This document shows positions 22,000-33,864 of a DNA stretch of 64,000 nucleotides, in pieces. Within the stretch, counting starts at the first letter, position 1. Every line of letters begins with the position of its first letter. The translations under genes and the position numbers were made by a program. This DNA is from Tulasnella sp. 424 (lineage: Eukaryota > Basidiomycota > Agaricomycetes > Cantharellales > Tulasnellaceae). A model generated the notes under the pieces. The model was given only the letters and a program-made list of their open reading frames with translations. It ran no database searches and was not told the DNA's origin. The DNA lies in contig WSUB01000045.1 in assembly GCA_019633425.1 (NCBI GenBank), positions 62,001 to 126,000 of the forward strand, in the 5' to 3' direction.

Positions 22000-24522
22000 A
22001 TATTCGCAACCTGCTACACCCCACTTGTTCATACATTGTTTAATTTGCGTAGATAATTATGGCTTCGTTTAGATGTTGGAATATATGGTTTGGAACGAGC
22101 AACTCTCTCAGATCCACAACAATAGTGAAGAAACAAGGTAATAATTCGCGACTGATAACGATGTAGCTATGCGACAAGGGATTCCACAAAAGGGTAACGT
22201 ACCTTAGTCCCTGCAAGGGGGGGGAGACTGTTAGTCAGGTCTATCGACTGAGATGAAACGCTCACCTACCAGTGAAGAACCCTAAGCATCCAGCGTCACA
22301 TCAATGAATAAGATAAAAACCTCCGCGAAGGAGGGGGAGAGAAAAATTCGACCGCAGCAGACCGCGATAGTCTGAATCGAGTAGGCAAGGGCGCCAGGAC
22401 GAACCTGGACGCCTGCCGCCGCATAGTGCACTGAAGGCCCGCACCGGACACAACCATTCGACAACAACGAGAACAACGTCCCTAGCCCCGATTTGAACTT
22501 GAAGTTTGCCTCAAAATTTCCCTCGTTGCGATTGACCCACTTCGACCAACTACTCCCGATGCTGCATTCGGTTTTCGGATAGACGTCTTAAACTCCTTTT
22601 TGTCTCTCCCTGACGAGGACGAAACACGCGGCTCACGCGTACTTGCTTACTCGGAAGCGAAGGGACGACGGCGATGACCGGGACCTATGTTGTATGGCGC
22701 GCACTGAACTTTCGGGCTTTGACCTCGTGACGGAAGATGAGCCGGAGCTCGCACGTTCTATCGACCAACGGAACATTTGCTCGGAATTCGGATGGACTGC
22801 TGGGTTGTTTCGCTTAGTCGGTTTTGCTGCCTTTCCGGAAGTTGGGGAGCCCGCTACGGAAGCTTCAACCCGAACCACTAGCCTATCTTGGCCTTAGTCG
22901 TTACGATTCCCGGTGGAGCGCAGGATAAGCTCAAGGAAAGTACTGCGAACCCGCACAAATACGGCTTTGACAGGTCGCCTTTGCGCGTAAACCGAAGGAG
23001 CGGGTGGATGTCCCGTGCTCTCCTAGCTGCCGTTGATCAGACGACAGTCGGTGGGACCAGGTGAAGCGCCGTCTCGTGCCGTCGGTGGTGTGTCGGTGGT
23101 GCGAGCCGAACCCCGCGACATATCCCAAGCAAACGAGCTCGACGTGCCCTCCCCTAAAGCGGATCGTTGGGCGAATTGTACGAGCTCGATGCGTATTTCT
23201 GGTGTGTCGCTCGACAGGTTACTGTCGGACCCAGCTAGAGTCGATCTAGGGGGGTTTGAAATCCTCAGACCTTACCCGCTCGCGATGTGGGAAGAACGGC
23301 GCACGAAGCAACCGAACTCCTGTAGGGAACGAGCAATACGGCCTGCGACCTTAAGCAATAGTCAGCGGGGGAAGATACACAACGAGGAGGGAAGACGACG
23401 AACCTGCTGTGGTGGTTGAGGAAAGGAGCTGAGACTCATTCCCCGCTGGACTGAACCACCCACAGGTGGTCCGTGCTCACGGATTACGTACGCTACCACG
23501 GTGGTTCCGGTTTACGTCAAAGCGCAGGGCCTGAGCGACTTCTCGCACCCACGAATCCAGGTGGATCGTTTTTACAGGCCCTTTATTATCAATGTAAAGA
23601 ACTTCTTCTTGCCGATCGGTGAGTGACGACTGACTGAGAAAAGCATCTTAAGAATATTTTCTTGGAGTGGAGTCCCAGAATCGACCCCCTCCCATTGTCA
23701 CGACTTCTTCTACGCCGCTGCTATTCCCACCACGTTCAGCGAAGACGTAGTAATGTGTGGTTTTTGTGGCGCTTCCGATGTCGAAAGCAAGCAGGCTGTC
23801 GGTTCTTCGCCTCCACTTTCAGACTGGCCGTCAGGGTGAAGAGGTTCTTCTTGATTGCCGTGTGCATTTCGAGGTTTAACGAGTATACGAAAGTTGCTAG
23901 CATGGACTTGGGAACACAAAGTATTTGAAAAGTCGTGTGCTTCGTTATCTGCACCACGGTGTGCAGAGGTATCTTACTGAAGCGCGGTACCTTCGATCGC
24001 ATGAGATGCTAAAATTGTTTCCGCGTTTCACGCATCTATGCAACGAGCCTCACAAACGTAACTTGGAGCATTCACATCTAACGTCGTTTCGGACGGAGAG
24101 AAAACCTGCTCATACTGAGAAGAGAACTCGGAATTCGAAGCCGAAGTATGCCCGACCATGCTTCGGTCTTCCTCTCGCCTTTAGCCGGGCTCAGATTGGT
24201 GATAAAGCTGCCGGTCTCGCGGTACCCTTTACCCCCATGCAATCTAGATCTCTCATCACTTTGCTGACCAACGCTTGGGGCGTGCTGCTTCTTCCGCTCT
24301 TACATAGATCAGTGCCTTCGTGGTCACCCCGATTGGAGCCTAAAGCAGACATCGAGGCAGGAGACTAAGGTAAAACCGCCTTTCAGAACCCGAGACGTCG
24401 GAGAGCGCCAAATTCATGTTAGCGTCATCACCTTGCGCCCCGGTACAAATATTACGAGGCTCTGCAACATGGTAGGTCACGCCATTCCCTCCTTACCCCT
24501 CACTGCTCATTCTTCATCATCC
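22000..24522. other. Low-confidence region, possible gene remnants
   Basis: About 2.5 kb without a gene I can model. Two stretches look partly coding on the plus strand: about 23490-23622, reading VVPVYVKAQGLSDFSHPRIQ then VDRFYRPFIINVKNFFLPI before a good GTGAGT donor, and about 23674-23840, reading GVPESTPSHCHDFFYAAAIP. They could be exons of one decayed or unrecognised gene. Frames at 22643-22897 and 23033-23419 lack domain signals. A short G run occurs near 22217. Confidence 0.3.
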
Positions 24523-26049
24523 ATGTCGCTTCCCGCTACTCACAAAGCTGCCGCGGTCGAGTTAAAAAATGAAAAGGGCGTCGTCATCAAGGACAAGCCA
24601 CTACCTGTTCTGAAGGACGACGACATCCTCATCAAGGTCCGAGCAGTGACTCTGAACCCGTACGAGCTATGCCGCGATCGAAGTTCCTGCAAAGATCTAA
24701 CAACATCTTCCACAGAGCGGATTATAAACAAATCTGGGACTGGGGAGTCCTCAAAGATGGGCAATCTACAGGTTGCGATTTTGCTGGTGACGTCTTCAAA
24801 CTCTCTCCCGGTGCCGAAGGCAAGGGTATCAAAGTCGGAGATCCTGTTGCTGGATTCGTTCGAGGAGGGTTCGTCGAGGACGACAACGGAGCCTTCCAAG
24901 GTAACTCTTCTAATATTAGACCTTCGCCATGTAACTGACTCGGGCGACCCTGTGCAGAATATGTCAAGAAGCCCGTTGAGAATGTAAGGGGCTAAGAGTA
25001 CTAGCCGCAGCGGTTGCTCATACCCCTTTGTGCGCCAGGTCTGGAAAGTCCCGACTGACCTTGTTTCCTATGAGGAGGCTGCTTCGATGGGTGGCATCTC
25101 CCTGTCTACGGCGGTCCACGGTCTATACCAACGTATGAAGTTGCCTCCTCCCTGGGCACCAGCCAAGGAACCCATTCCCGTAAGCTACTCTGGCCATGTT
25201 CTCCGCTAGCACTGACACCCGTTCCAAGATTCTGATATGGTCTGGCGCTACCTCAGTCGGGATCTACGCGATCAAGCTGGCCAAGATGTCTGGCTTACGG
25301 GTCGCCACGTGAGTGCCATTCCGTAGACAAACGAACTTAGATAATTGACTCTATTGCAGAACCGCATCTCCACAAAACCATGCAATTCTGAAAGAGCTCG
25401 GCGCTGAAGTTTGTTTCGACTATCGAGTTAGTGGCGCGTCGCCATCCTGAGATGATTCTGTTAACAACGACCCAACGATGCAGGATCCCGGTGCTCCCAA
25501 GAAGATTAAAGAGTGGAGCCAAGGGAAAATCAAGCACGGAATTGATACCGTCACTGACGGCAGTAAGCAGCCATGCCTTCAACCATTGTCACATGATCTG
25601 AGTACCCATGTGTAACAGAGTCCACTGCGTTGGCTGCGCAAGCTTACAGCGACGAAGGTGGACAAATTTGCACGATGTGTGAGCATAATGCCTAAAGCCT
25701 CGTTTAAATTCGTGCTAATCCGCAGGCGATTACACGCGCAGTCCCCGCGGACTCGGCGAATCCCTCGGTTGAAGTGCTGGACCTGTTCATCTTTCACGTC
25801 ACGGATAAAGCACAGGTCGAGTACTTCCAACTAATGAATCAGTGGTTCGTTTTCTACCTCTCACTGAAGCTCCAGATCTTGAACTGACTTGAGGGCGTTA
25901 GGTACAAGAAGCTGCCCGAATTTGCCAACCAGCTGAACACAGTCATGCCGCTGTATCAGCGGAAGGGCGGATTGGACGCAGTACCAGATGCGATAGCGGA
26001 GCTACGGTCTGGCAAGATCCGAGCCGGAAAAATTAGTGTCCTTTTTTGA
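24523..26049 (+). CDS. Zinc-independent MDR oxidoreductase 1 (enoyl-reductase-like)
   Basis: A medium-chain dehydrogenase/reductase of the fungal enoyl-reductase/quinone-oxidoreductase type (LovC-like fold). The start at 24523 gives MSLPATHKAAAVELKNEKG; an upstream in-frame ATG at 24433 is possible. Features: DDDILIKVRAVTLNP joined by an intron to ADYKQI, STGCDFAGDV, IKVGDPVAGFVRGG, EEAASMGGISLSTAV, and the nucleotide-binding motif WSGATSVGIYAIKLAKMSG followed by TASPQNHAILKELGAE. It ends GKIRAGKISVLF at 26049. Eight or so exons. No structural or catalytic zinc ligands. It probably reduces an activated double bond or carbonyl with NADPH. It is the most divergent of five paralogs here and the only one on the plus strand. 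Confidence 0.88.
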
Positions 26050-27490
26050 GCTCGATGTGTATCTATCGAATTGTTGAACGATAATATTACCAGCTATACC
26101 CCTGCAAACGTACCTCGACCCAAGCTTGGTCCATTAAGTCTACACAAAGGCTCGAGTCTCTGTTATTACAGCCTTCTCAGAGTCAATAAATAACAAAAGG
26201 GCGAATGATTTCCATCAAAAGCATCACGACTCGTAGGCTGATGTAACTCAGAGAAACATGGTCTTGATCAGTGAAGGTAGTGGATGCGCAACCTTCGTCG
26301 GGTAAGGTAGACCAATGAACTGGAAATCCTTCTCTGAGAGCAGAACCTGGAGCCATACTGAGGTATTCGTCTACTAGTCCGTCGGCTGCTTCTAATCGAG
26401 ACGCGTAGAGAGCTGCTTCTAACTTTTGCGGAGTGGAAATGGATCCTCATCATCATTCAATGCATTGACTTTATTCACCGCGAGACTTGGGTCTTCAATA
26501 GAATGGAACCCTTTGGCCGTTTAAGAGACAGTGGGGCTGCACGGGTAGCTCCTCGCAAGCCCATCCTGTGGCCATGACGCTGTTGGTTGATATTCACGGA
26601 TGGTGGAAACCCAACGAAGAAAATGCCGACCCCGCAGAGCCAGTCGCCGTCGGAGTTCATTTCATTGACCATTGATGCGGGACATGCAAGCCTTCAACGG
26701 GATAGCCTTCTGACGAAGGGAGTATGGTCGGAGCATGTATAATCGCCTTCCATCAGACCACGAGGTTCCGCTGCAGGATTTGGAAATTTCTTGATTCCAA
26801 AACTTATTTGCCGTGGGCCTATCAAGCAACGAGTGTAGTCTACCCCGCAGTAAAAGCCGTGGATTCTTGAAGGTGGATTAGACCAGCTTGTCACGAGGGT
26901 TAAATGATGATAGGCATCAATAAAAATGTTTCATAAAGTACAGAGGATTCCCTGTGAGGGCAGAGATCACCCCTGCGAGCACATGATGAGTGGGATTTGG
27001 TGGGTTTCGATGGTCAGTTGGCGGAAGTAATACCGAGACCGGCCCCCAGATTATTCAACGAAGCAACTCTCCGAACATGTACGCCCTCAACGAAGTGGTG
27101 TGTGTGGAGAAGGAATGACGTTTAGTTCAATCGCCGTCGCCGTGATCGGAGAGCGGACCCTGGAAGCCGCAGAGTAAACCCCTATCACGACTTGGACCGT
27201 CTCCTCTACTGACAACCCTAACACGCAACGCTCAGGAGTCCAAGCGTTTAACGATCAACGACGTCGACCATCTCCTTCTCGTTCCCTTGTCGTTTCCCTC
27301 GGTGTCGCTTGTTGCCGAAAGCGCCTGAGTCAGCAATCGTGGGCGCTCCAACACCCTCAAGTCTGTGCGCCAACACCTACTTCAATCCAACTTTTCCCAA
27401 GCCGCAGCGGCTGAGCACACTCCTTTCCAAATTACTCCTCGACGAAAGCGCAACCACCTCTTCGCCCCTACACAACCAGCGCAGCTCATC
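26050..27490. other. Intergenic region, possible decayed coding remnant
   Basis: No gene can be modelled. On the minus strand about 26480-26880 reads in pieces that look partly coding (for example RCLIGPRQISFGIKKFPNP and SDGDWLCGVGIFFVGFP) but stops interrupt it and no family is recognised. The right 300 bases are the promoter of the secreted protein gene at 27491. Confidence 0.3.
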
Positions 27491-28581
27491 ATGTTCGCAA
27501 TGGGACGACTATTATTCGCCTTAGCGCTATCACCGTTACTCGCATCCGCAGTGCCCGCGGACTTCGCTGGCCAACCGCAGTTGGAACAGACACTCTTAAC
27601 GACAACATCAGACGGGCTCGATTGGAGGAAGTCGGGCTGGGCAGATCCTAGGCTAGGAGGAGGGCAGATGCTTGACGTACGTTGACATACACGTTGTCTG
27701 GCTCTGGGCTAAATTGCAACGGTTGACATTTGGACCGGCCGCCGACCTTATATAATAATAGTTCACTCTACCCGACCTTGGCGAGCCCATCAACGTTATC
27801 ATCTCCGGTCTTTCTGATCCGTTCGTTCTCACTCACGAAGGTCTGTAGACGGATCATAGATAAGCCTGAAGAGCCTTGTAGGCTCATTCTGTGCCGTGGA
27901 CGTTCACTAGGTCTCCACCGTTACGCCAACTCCATCGGCTTCTCCGAAGAATGTCTAGGCCTGCATTATGGCAACTTGCACGAAGCCGATCTAGGAGATG
28001 GAGACGGGCGCAAAATTGAGCAGTTCCTTGCCAGGCAGCATTATTTCCCGATTTGGGGTACCTGCTGGGAGAGCTTGCGAGGTACGCGTGGTTGATTTGG
28101 ACACGCGGTCGGACCTCTCACCTTCCCCACCCTTCCTTTGATCCACAGGAGGAAACCACTTCCGTGCCTGGAGGCAAAACGGTACTGATGCGAATTCAGG
28201 GGCTTGGTTCCTTGCGTGAGTTTCTCAGTTGTGCGCAATATGAGTTGGAACATTATTTCGCTAAACGGGGCATTCGGTTTCAAGCGTTTCAAAGGAGAAG
28301 TACGCTGGCGAGCACCACTTGATCGACGAAGATGGGTACAACAAGGGGCGTGATTTCGTCGTGGAGCGAGCGGCAGCCGGCGGTCGTTGGAAGAACCGAT
28401 GGTGGAAGGCTGATGTGGAGTGGAAGGAGGGATTGTTGGAACCTGGCGCAGACGGTACGGCGTTTGAACGGCCATCATCGATCCATGAGTATTCGTTCTA
28501 AGTGAACCTTTTTTTACAGGTGTTAACCATGGTATTGAGCAAGATGGTCGTGTGGCAATCCTCACCGTCCGCCGCCTATGA
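27491..28581 (+). CDS. Secreted protein of unknown function, Agaricomycete family
   Basis: The start at 27491 opens a clear signal peptide (MFAMGRLLFALALSPLLASA). The mature part contains GEPINVIISGLSDPFVL, HRYANSIGFSEECLGLHYG, DLGDGDGRK, FPIWGTCWESLRGGNHFRAW, QNGTDANSGAWF and a C-terminal GVNHGIEQDGRVAILTVRRL ending at 28581. Five or six exons with consensus splice sites, for example donors at 27672 and about 28080. To my knowledge proteins with this layout are common in Agaricomycetes and have no assigned activity. The conserved Cys, Trp, His and Gly residues suggest a compact extracellular domain. It sits within the MDR cluster, but nothing links their functions. Confidence 0.8.
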
Positions 28582-28947
28582 TTTCCCTTCGGGCTCGATC
28601 TTCCTGATTTCTTCTCGTTGCTTTATTATCTCGCTTGCGTCGGTACGTTCTCATTGAAATCTGTGGACTTTTTGCAATTCTCGCTGCTCTGTCATCATAG
28701 TCTTTTGCCTCTGTCATTGTCTGTTTCACGACCGCTCATGACCCTGTTTTCTGTTTTTGTTGTGCCTGTGACTATACCTTAACATGTTATATATCATACT
28801 CTCTGGTGCTATGATCATTGCGACTCGACGATATAAAGGTTGCAGCGCTTGCAGCGACACGGACAAGATCCGAAGTAAGATGGATCGTTCACAATAACAT
28901 TTCCATTGAGTACTAAGCATTCCCCCGATTTACGAATATGACTCTTT
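28582..28947. other. Convergent intergenic region
   Basis: This short spacer lies between the 3' ends of the secreted-protein gene (plus) and MDR 2 (minus). It is T-rich near 28620-28780, as expected for 3' untranslated DNA. No gene seen. Confidence 0.5.
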
Positions 28948-30504
28948 TTAAACGTTAACAACTATCTTCTCAGCACTGAGCTTCCCGGCCATGTGATACG
29001 CGAGTGCCTCAGGCAAAGCATCGAGTCCACCAGGCCACCTCTTCAAAGGCATCACCTTCAACTTCGGTGCAATTTCAGGCATGTGCTTCAACCTACACAC
29101 AAAACCGGTCAGTCTTGGAGAAGAGGGAGGGGAAGAAGCTGGGCACACCATTCAGTAAGCACCGGGTAGTAATCGTCCCTGTCGTGCTTGAGACCATGAT
29201 AGATGAGAATTTCGTGGGTCTCAATGTTGGACGGAGGGAATGATTCGTCGCGTTTGACGGGGACTATGAGTGCAACGAGTATAGAGGGTCAGACGCGCAA
29301 GGAGAAAGGGTTAAAGGCGTTCCGTGTTCTGCGAGACTTACTGATAATGATTATCCTGCCTCCATCATTGCTCATCGAGTCGGCGGCAAGTTTAGTGGTA
29401 CCTGCATATTTAAAAAGCCCCAAAGTTGGCGATGTTGCACTCGCGGGGGTAATCACGGTTAAAGCTTCCACTGACCGTGCTCGGAAATGCAGTCCAAAGC
29501 GTGCTTGATCTGGCCGTTACTCCACGCCTTTATCTTAGCGGGCGTCTCGGGGTCCTTTGCATAAGGAGAAGAGAATCGGGTCAGACGCGAAGTGTCGAGG
29601 CTGCTGTCGGCTCTGCTTACGCGGTAGTCAAAGACCGCATCTGCGCCGAGTTTCTTTACAAACTCGAAGTGCCTTGGGGACGCGGTCCTGTTGTAGAGGA
29701 GTCGTATAAGCTATAGCGGTATCACCGAGAGTACCATAACAGCCAAATACTAACGTAACAACTTTCAAACCGGCGAGCTTGGCAACGGCAATGGCATAGA
29801 TGCCAACTGAGGTGGTACCAGCCCAGATCAGAACCTGGAGGGGAAGATGGTCAATATTCTTCCAGAAGATCGACACCTAGAGGTAGTAATGGCTCACAGT
29901 AGTGGGTTCTTTAGCTGGTGCCCAGGGGCTTGGAAGTCCCAAAGGACCAACCAGCGCGTAAGCAGCCGTGCTGAGGGCGATTCCACCCATCGACGACGCG
30001 TCTTCGTAGGGAACCTCGGACTTGGGAATAACCCAAACGAGCGTAGGGTCGGCCTTCATGTACTCTAATGTGGGTAAAACTGAGCGAGAGAATCAGGGCA
30101 TATGAAAAAAAAGGTCCCACCTTGGAACGATCCGTTTCCGGACTCCATATATCCCCCTCGAATAAAGCCAGCGACAGCATCTCCAACCTTGATGCTCGTA
30201 ACATTCTTGCCGACCTGGACGACGTCACCAGCAAAGTCGCATCCCAACGCGTCGCCGGGTTTCAGAGCACGGGTGGCATGCTTCCAGTCGGTCCTAGTGG
30301 TCGCCGATGGCAATGGAGGGCTAAGCGTTGGAACGAATCATACATCGCTATGGAATGTCGGGCTTACGGGTTAGTGGTGACGGCCACGACTTTGATGAGA
30401 ATTTCCTCGTCGTTGATCTTGGGGACAGCGAAGTCGGACTTAACACCAAGCTGGCCACCTTCGGCGACGACGAGGGCACGTTGAGTAGAGGGGATTGATG
30501 CCAT
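28948..30504 (-). CDS. Zinc-independent MDR oxidoreductase 2
   Basis: Starts MASIPSTQRALVVAEGG at 30504. Features: DEEILIKVVAVTTNP joined to TDWKHATRALKPGD, LGCDFAGDVVQVG, VGDAVAGFIRGG, EDASSMGGIALSTAA, nucleotide-binding IWAGTTSVGIYAIAVAKLAG, TASPRHFEFVKKLGADAVFD, SNGQIKHALDCISEHG, and a C-terminal LPEALAYHMAGKLSAEKIVV ending at 28948. All introns I traced splice in frame, including the one at about 29108-29156, so the gene appears intact. It probably uses NADPH and lacks zinc ligands. It is intermediate between MDR 1 and the recent array (MDR 3-5) and on the same strand as the array. Confidence 0.88.
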
Positions 30505-31420
30505 TGAACTAGATGATGGAAAGCGTAGACTGCGAGGCAGAAGAGATGTTGCTGATGCTCGTTGATTCCTGTTCTTCCCGTGAATTAAATAGGCGAGCCC
30601 CCCATACGGCAATCAAGGTGGAGGGCACAAGTGGGCCATCTGAGGCCACGCGTAGATGACAAACAACCAAGTGATGCTGAGAACGCCCGTGGTGGACGAT
30701 GGCACACAGGTCGCAGCGATTGTGTATGTGAGATTGACGAATTAAGATTGAAACCGGGCAAAGGCAATACCGATATCAACCGGCGGGGGGTGTTCAGGTC
30801 CTTGCTTTCCAGTGGGCGAAATCGGAACCTGCCATTCTGCTCCCGCTCGCGTCTTCCAATTAGAGCCAGTAGACGCACATGCAGTCGCAGAAGCACAAAG
30901 CAGGGTGTTTTACTCCTACGACGATGGCGTATATATTCATCTTTTGCCGAAGATGGCTAGCACTCGATCCACAACCAACCGCTAGCTACAACGCCACAGC
31001 ACGTCCTACAAGGGAATTCGGTTTACATCGACCGCGTGCAAAAGTGTACCTCGAATACCGAGCCGCTTATTTCAGAGCCGGGTACTGCAGGTAGAAGTTG
31101 ATCTCGGTCAGGAGTTCGGTTTGTAACTTGCCGCCGGGAGTTTCTCCCGAAGATTGGACCCCACGGCGCTAATCCGACGTCCTAAGGAGTCATTTGAGTC
31201 CCCTGGTTAGATAAGAGCATTACCATGCCGTGCCTTCTTAGCGCAGATAGGTCATGGTAGCAGTTCCTCTGATTGTATGGAATACTCCCAAGAGTAACCA
31301 TTCCCTCCACAGCGCTGCCTAAAGGTTACAAGCCTCCATCCATGTCAAGCAAAGAGAAACCTTTTATTCCACTATTTATTCCATTTTTACTGCACCGGGA
31401 GCGAGGAATGTACAACTATT
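30505..31420. other. Spacer between MDR 2 and MDR 3
   Basis: The left part is the promoter of MDR 2. From about 31228 the sequence matches the 3' flank of the MDR array units. No gene seen. Confidence 0.5.
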
Positions 31421-33060
31421 TCAGTACCTGACAACAACCTTTTCGGCACTGGCTTTGCCTGCTTTAAGATACAGCAAGGCATCAGGAAGACCGTCAAGGC
31501 CCCCAGGCCAGTTATTTAGAGGCATAACTTTCAACTTCGGTGCTAGCGTTGGCATCCGCTTTTGCCTAAGAGCCGTCGTAACCTTTGAATTAGGGACCGG
31601 AGGTTTGCCCGAAAGGAGTGAGAAGCCTCTTACCATTCCACCATCCAAGGATAGTAATTGTTATCGCTCTTGTGGAGAGCATTATAGGTGAGAATATGCT
31701 TCGTTTCGATTTTGGATGGCGGGAAGGATTCGTCTCGTTCGACTGGAACTGTTGGAGTAAGGGTTGCGTCAGCATGGGGAGCAACACGAGCCTTGGAACG
31801 CCTCTACATACGAATGATGATAATTCTGCCGCCATCGTCGCTCATAGCTTCTGCGACGAGTTTTGTTGAACCTTGGTGGGAAGCGGTGTGATCAGTTTCG
31901 GGGAAGGGGCACTAAAACCCGGCACATCCGCACCGTTCTCTGAGATCGAATCCAATGCATGTTTGATTTGGCCATTGCTCCATTCTTTGATCTTCCTCGG
32001 AGCATCTGGGTCCTTCAAAGGCCGAGGTCTGTTGGCATACGGCTTTTCGCTACCAAGGAGTGGAGAGTTTCAAGTTACTAACCTTGTAGTCAAATACCTC
32101 GTCGGCACCAATCCTTTTGAGGAGGAGATGATTTTTCGGGGACGCGGTGCTGATGAGAATTCTTTCAGCATTAGAATCTTGGGTCTGGTGCATTCAAAGT
32201 CGGCGTTCGCTCACGTGACAACTCTGAGACCAGATAGTTTCGCTAGAGCGATTGCGTAGAGACCAACCGAGGTAGATCCGGCCCAAATGAGGACCTGGTG
32301 ATGAATTGATCAGACGTCATAACCCTGGGTCGATAAATCGGCGGCCGAATCCGCAGACGTACTGTCGTAGGTTCGCTGACGGTTTCCCAAGGGTTCGGAA
32401 GCTTGAGACCGTTATAAAGAGCATAAGCTGACGTAGTGAGGGCAATTCCGCCTTGCGGGGCTGCGTCTTCGTACGGGACGTCGGATTTAGGAACAACCCA
32501 GACCTGCGTCGCGGTGCATCCGGCGGTCAGCAGGACAGATCTTTTCTCGCTTTATGAAATTCATACCGTCTTTGGGTCTGTCTTGACATATTCTAGATAA
32601 GACGGCAGGGTCAGCATCGTTCTCAGATTTAGAACGAGGGCTTCCTCGCTCAATTGAGGCTGCTGTCCCACCTTGGAAAGCACCGTTGTCATCTGAAATC
32701 TCACTGCCCTTCACAAAGCCAGCAACCGCCTCCCCGACATGGATGTCGGTGACGTTCTTTCCAACTTGGACAACATCTCCTGAAAAGTCGCATCCAACAG
32801 ATTGGCCGGGCTTCAGAATGTTCATCCAAACATGTTTCCAATCCGTCCTGGAAAGAACCATCCAATGTAGCGAGAGCTCGGGGCATGAGATGGAATTGAA
32901 ATTAAACGTACGGGTTGATCGACGTCGCTACAACTTTAATCAAAATCTCATCTTCGTTGATCTTAGGCACAGGTCGCTCTTTTACGGCGACGTTGGGACC
33001 GTCGATCACAGTGAGAGCGCGATGCGTGGAAGGAACTTGGACGAAGGCAGTGCTTGACAT
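31421..33060 (-). CDS. Zinc-independent MDR oxidoreductase 3 (array copy 1)
   Basis: Starts MSSTAFVQVPSTHRAL at 33060. Key parts: DEILIKVVATSINP joined to TDWKHVWMNILKPGQS, VGCDFSGDVVQVGKNV, VGEAVAGFVKGSEISDDNG, EDAAPQGGIALTTSAYAL, IWAGSTSVGLYAIALAKLSG (nucleotide binding), DPDAPRKIKEWSNGQIK, and a C-terminal GLPDALLYLKAGKASAEKVV ending at 31421. Introns sit where they do in copies 4 and 5. The last intron is best closed at the acceptor just before the codons for QKRMPTLAPKLKV. It appears intact. It is the least similar of the three array members, so probably the oldest split. Confidence 0.85.
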
Positions 33061-33601
33061 CGAGGAGATAAACGAGGTCTGACAGACTCCGGCGTGCAAG
33101 TCTTTGGTCATTTATTCAGAGGTGGAGGTTCCAAGGTGGGTCGGTTTGTGGAAGCAGTGTGTCAGCATGACAAATTCGGGTCGGTTGAATACCAGGGACT
33201 TTGCATCCCCTCCATCCACTGTTATGTGGTCTCTCGGTATTTGAGAAGCCGAGAACGCAATTCGTCCAAGAAGCTTGGTATAGCGCGTGACGCCGGTTTG
33301 TAAAGTCTAAACATCGAGGATTGTGATTATATGGCTGCAGGTAATATGAAGTGAGCACGATAAAGGAAAAGGCTCGGAGATACGAATGCCAAACCTGACA
33401 GCAGCGATGGAACGGGAGAACGCGATGCGGAGACGAAACGGGAAACGGCGAATAAAAGTGGTAGTATAATGCGCGCGCGAGACGAAGAGTTAAGCAACAC
33501 AAAAAAACAAGGCCCAGCCAAGACAGAAAGTGGAATGGGAGAATGGAAGAAGGGGGAGTTGGGGGAGGGGAACATGATGTGTATAGGGATCAAACAAGAA
33601 G

Positions 33602-33660
33602 TGATCATGAACTCAACCAAGCATGTTCGAGCAAATCCTTCGTAGAAACACGGGCGTGCC
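33602..33660 (-). pseudogene. SRPK 3'-end stump 1
   Basis: Aligns with 38797-38855, the last exon end of SRPK including the stop codon region. It has diverged and has no upstream kinase sequence. It marks the junction of array units 1 and 2. Confidence 0.8.
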
Positions 33661-33864
33661 CCGCGTCATCTTAACGCAGACGGGTCGTGGTAGCTGCTAG
33701 CAGTTCCTCTGATTGCTTTGATGGAATACCCCCAAGAGTAAGCATTCCCTCCACAGCGCTGCCTGAAGGTGACAAGCCTCCATCCAGGTCACGCGAAGGG
33801 AAACCTTGTGCTCCGCTAGTTCTTCCATTTTTATTACACGGGGATCAAGGAATGTACAAACATT

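Larger units (their letters stand above)
31228..33660. repeat. MDR array unit 1 (contains MDR 3 and an SRPK tail stump)
   Basis: This is the first of three head-to-tail units of about 2.4-2.6 kb. Each holds a 3' flank, an MDR gene (minus), its promoter and a final block of about 60 bases. That block (33602-33660) matches the last codons and stop of the SRPK gene at 38797-38855. The spacers are alignable throughout, so the units arose by DNA-level tandem duplication. Confidence 0.88.

Noticed and set aside
22000..24500. Intact transposable element
   Set aside because: No terminal repeats, transposase, reverse transcriptase or target-site duplication could be seen.
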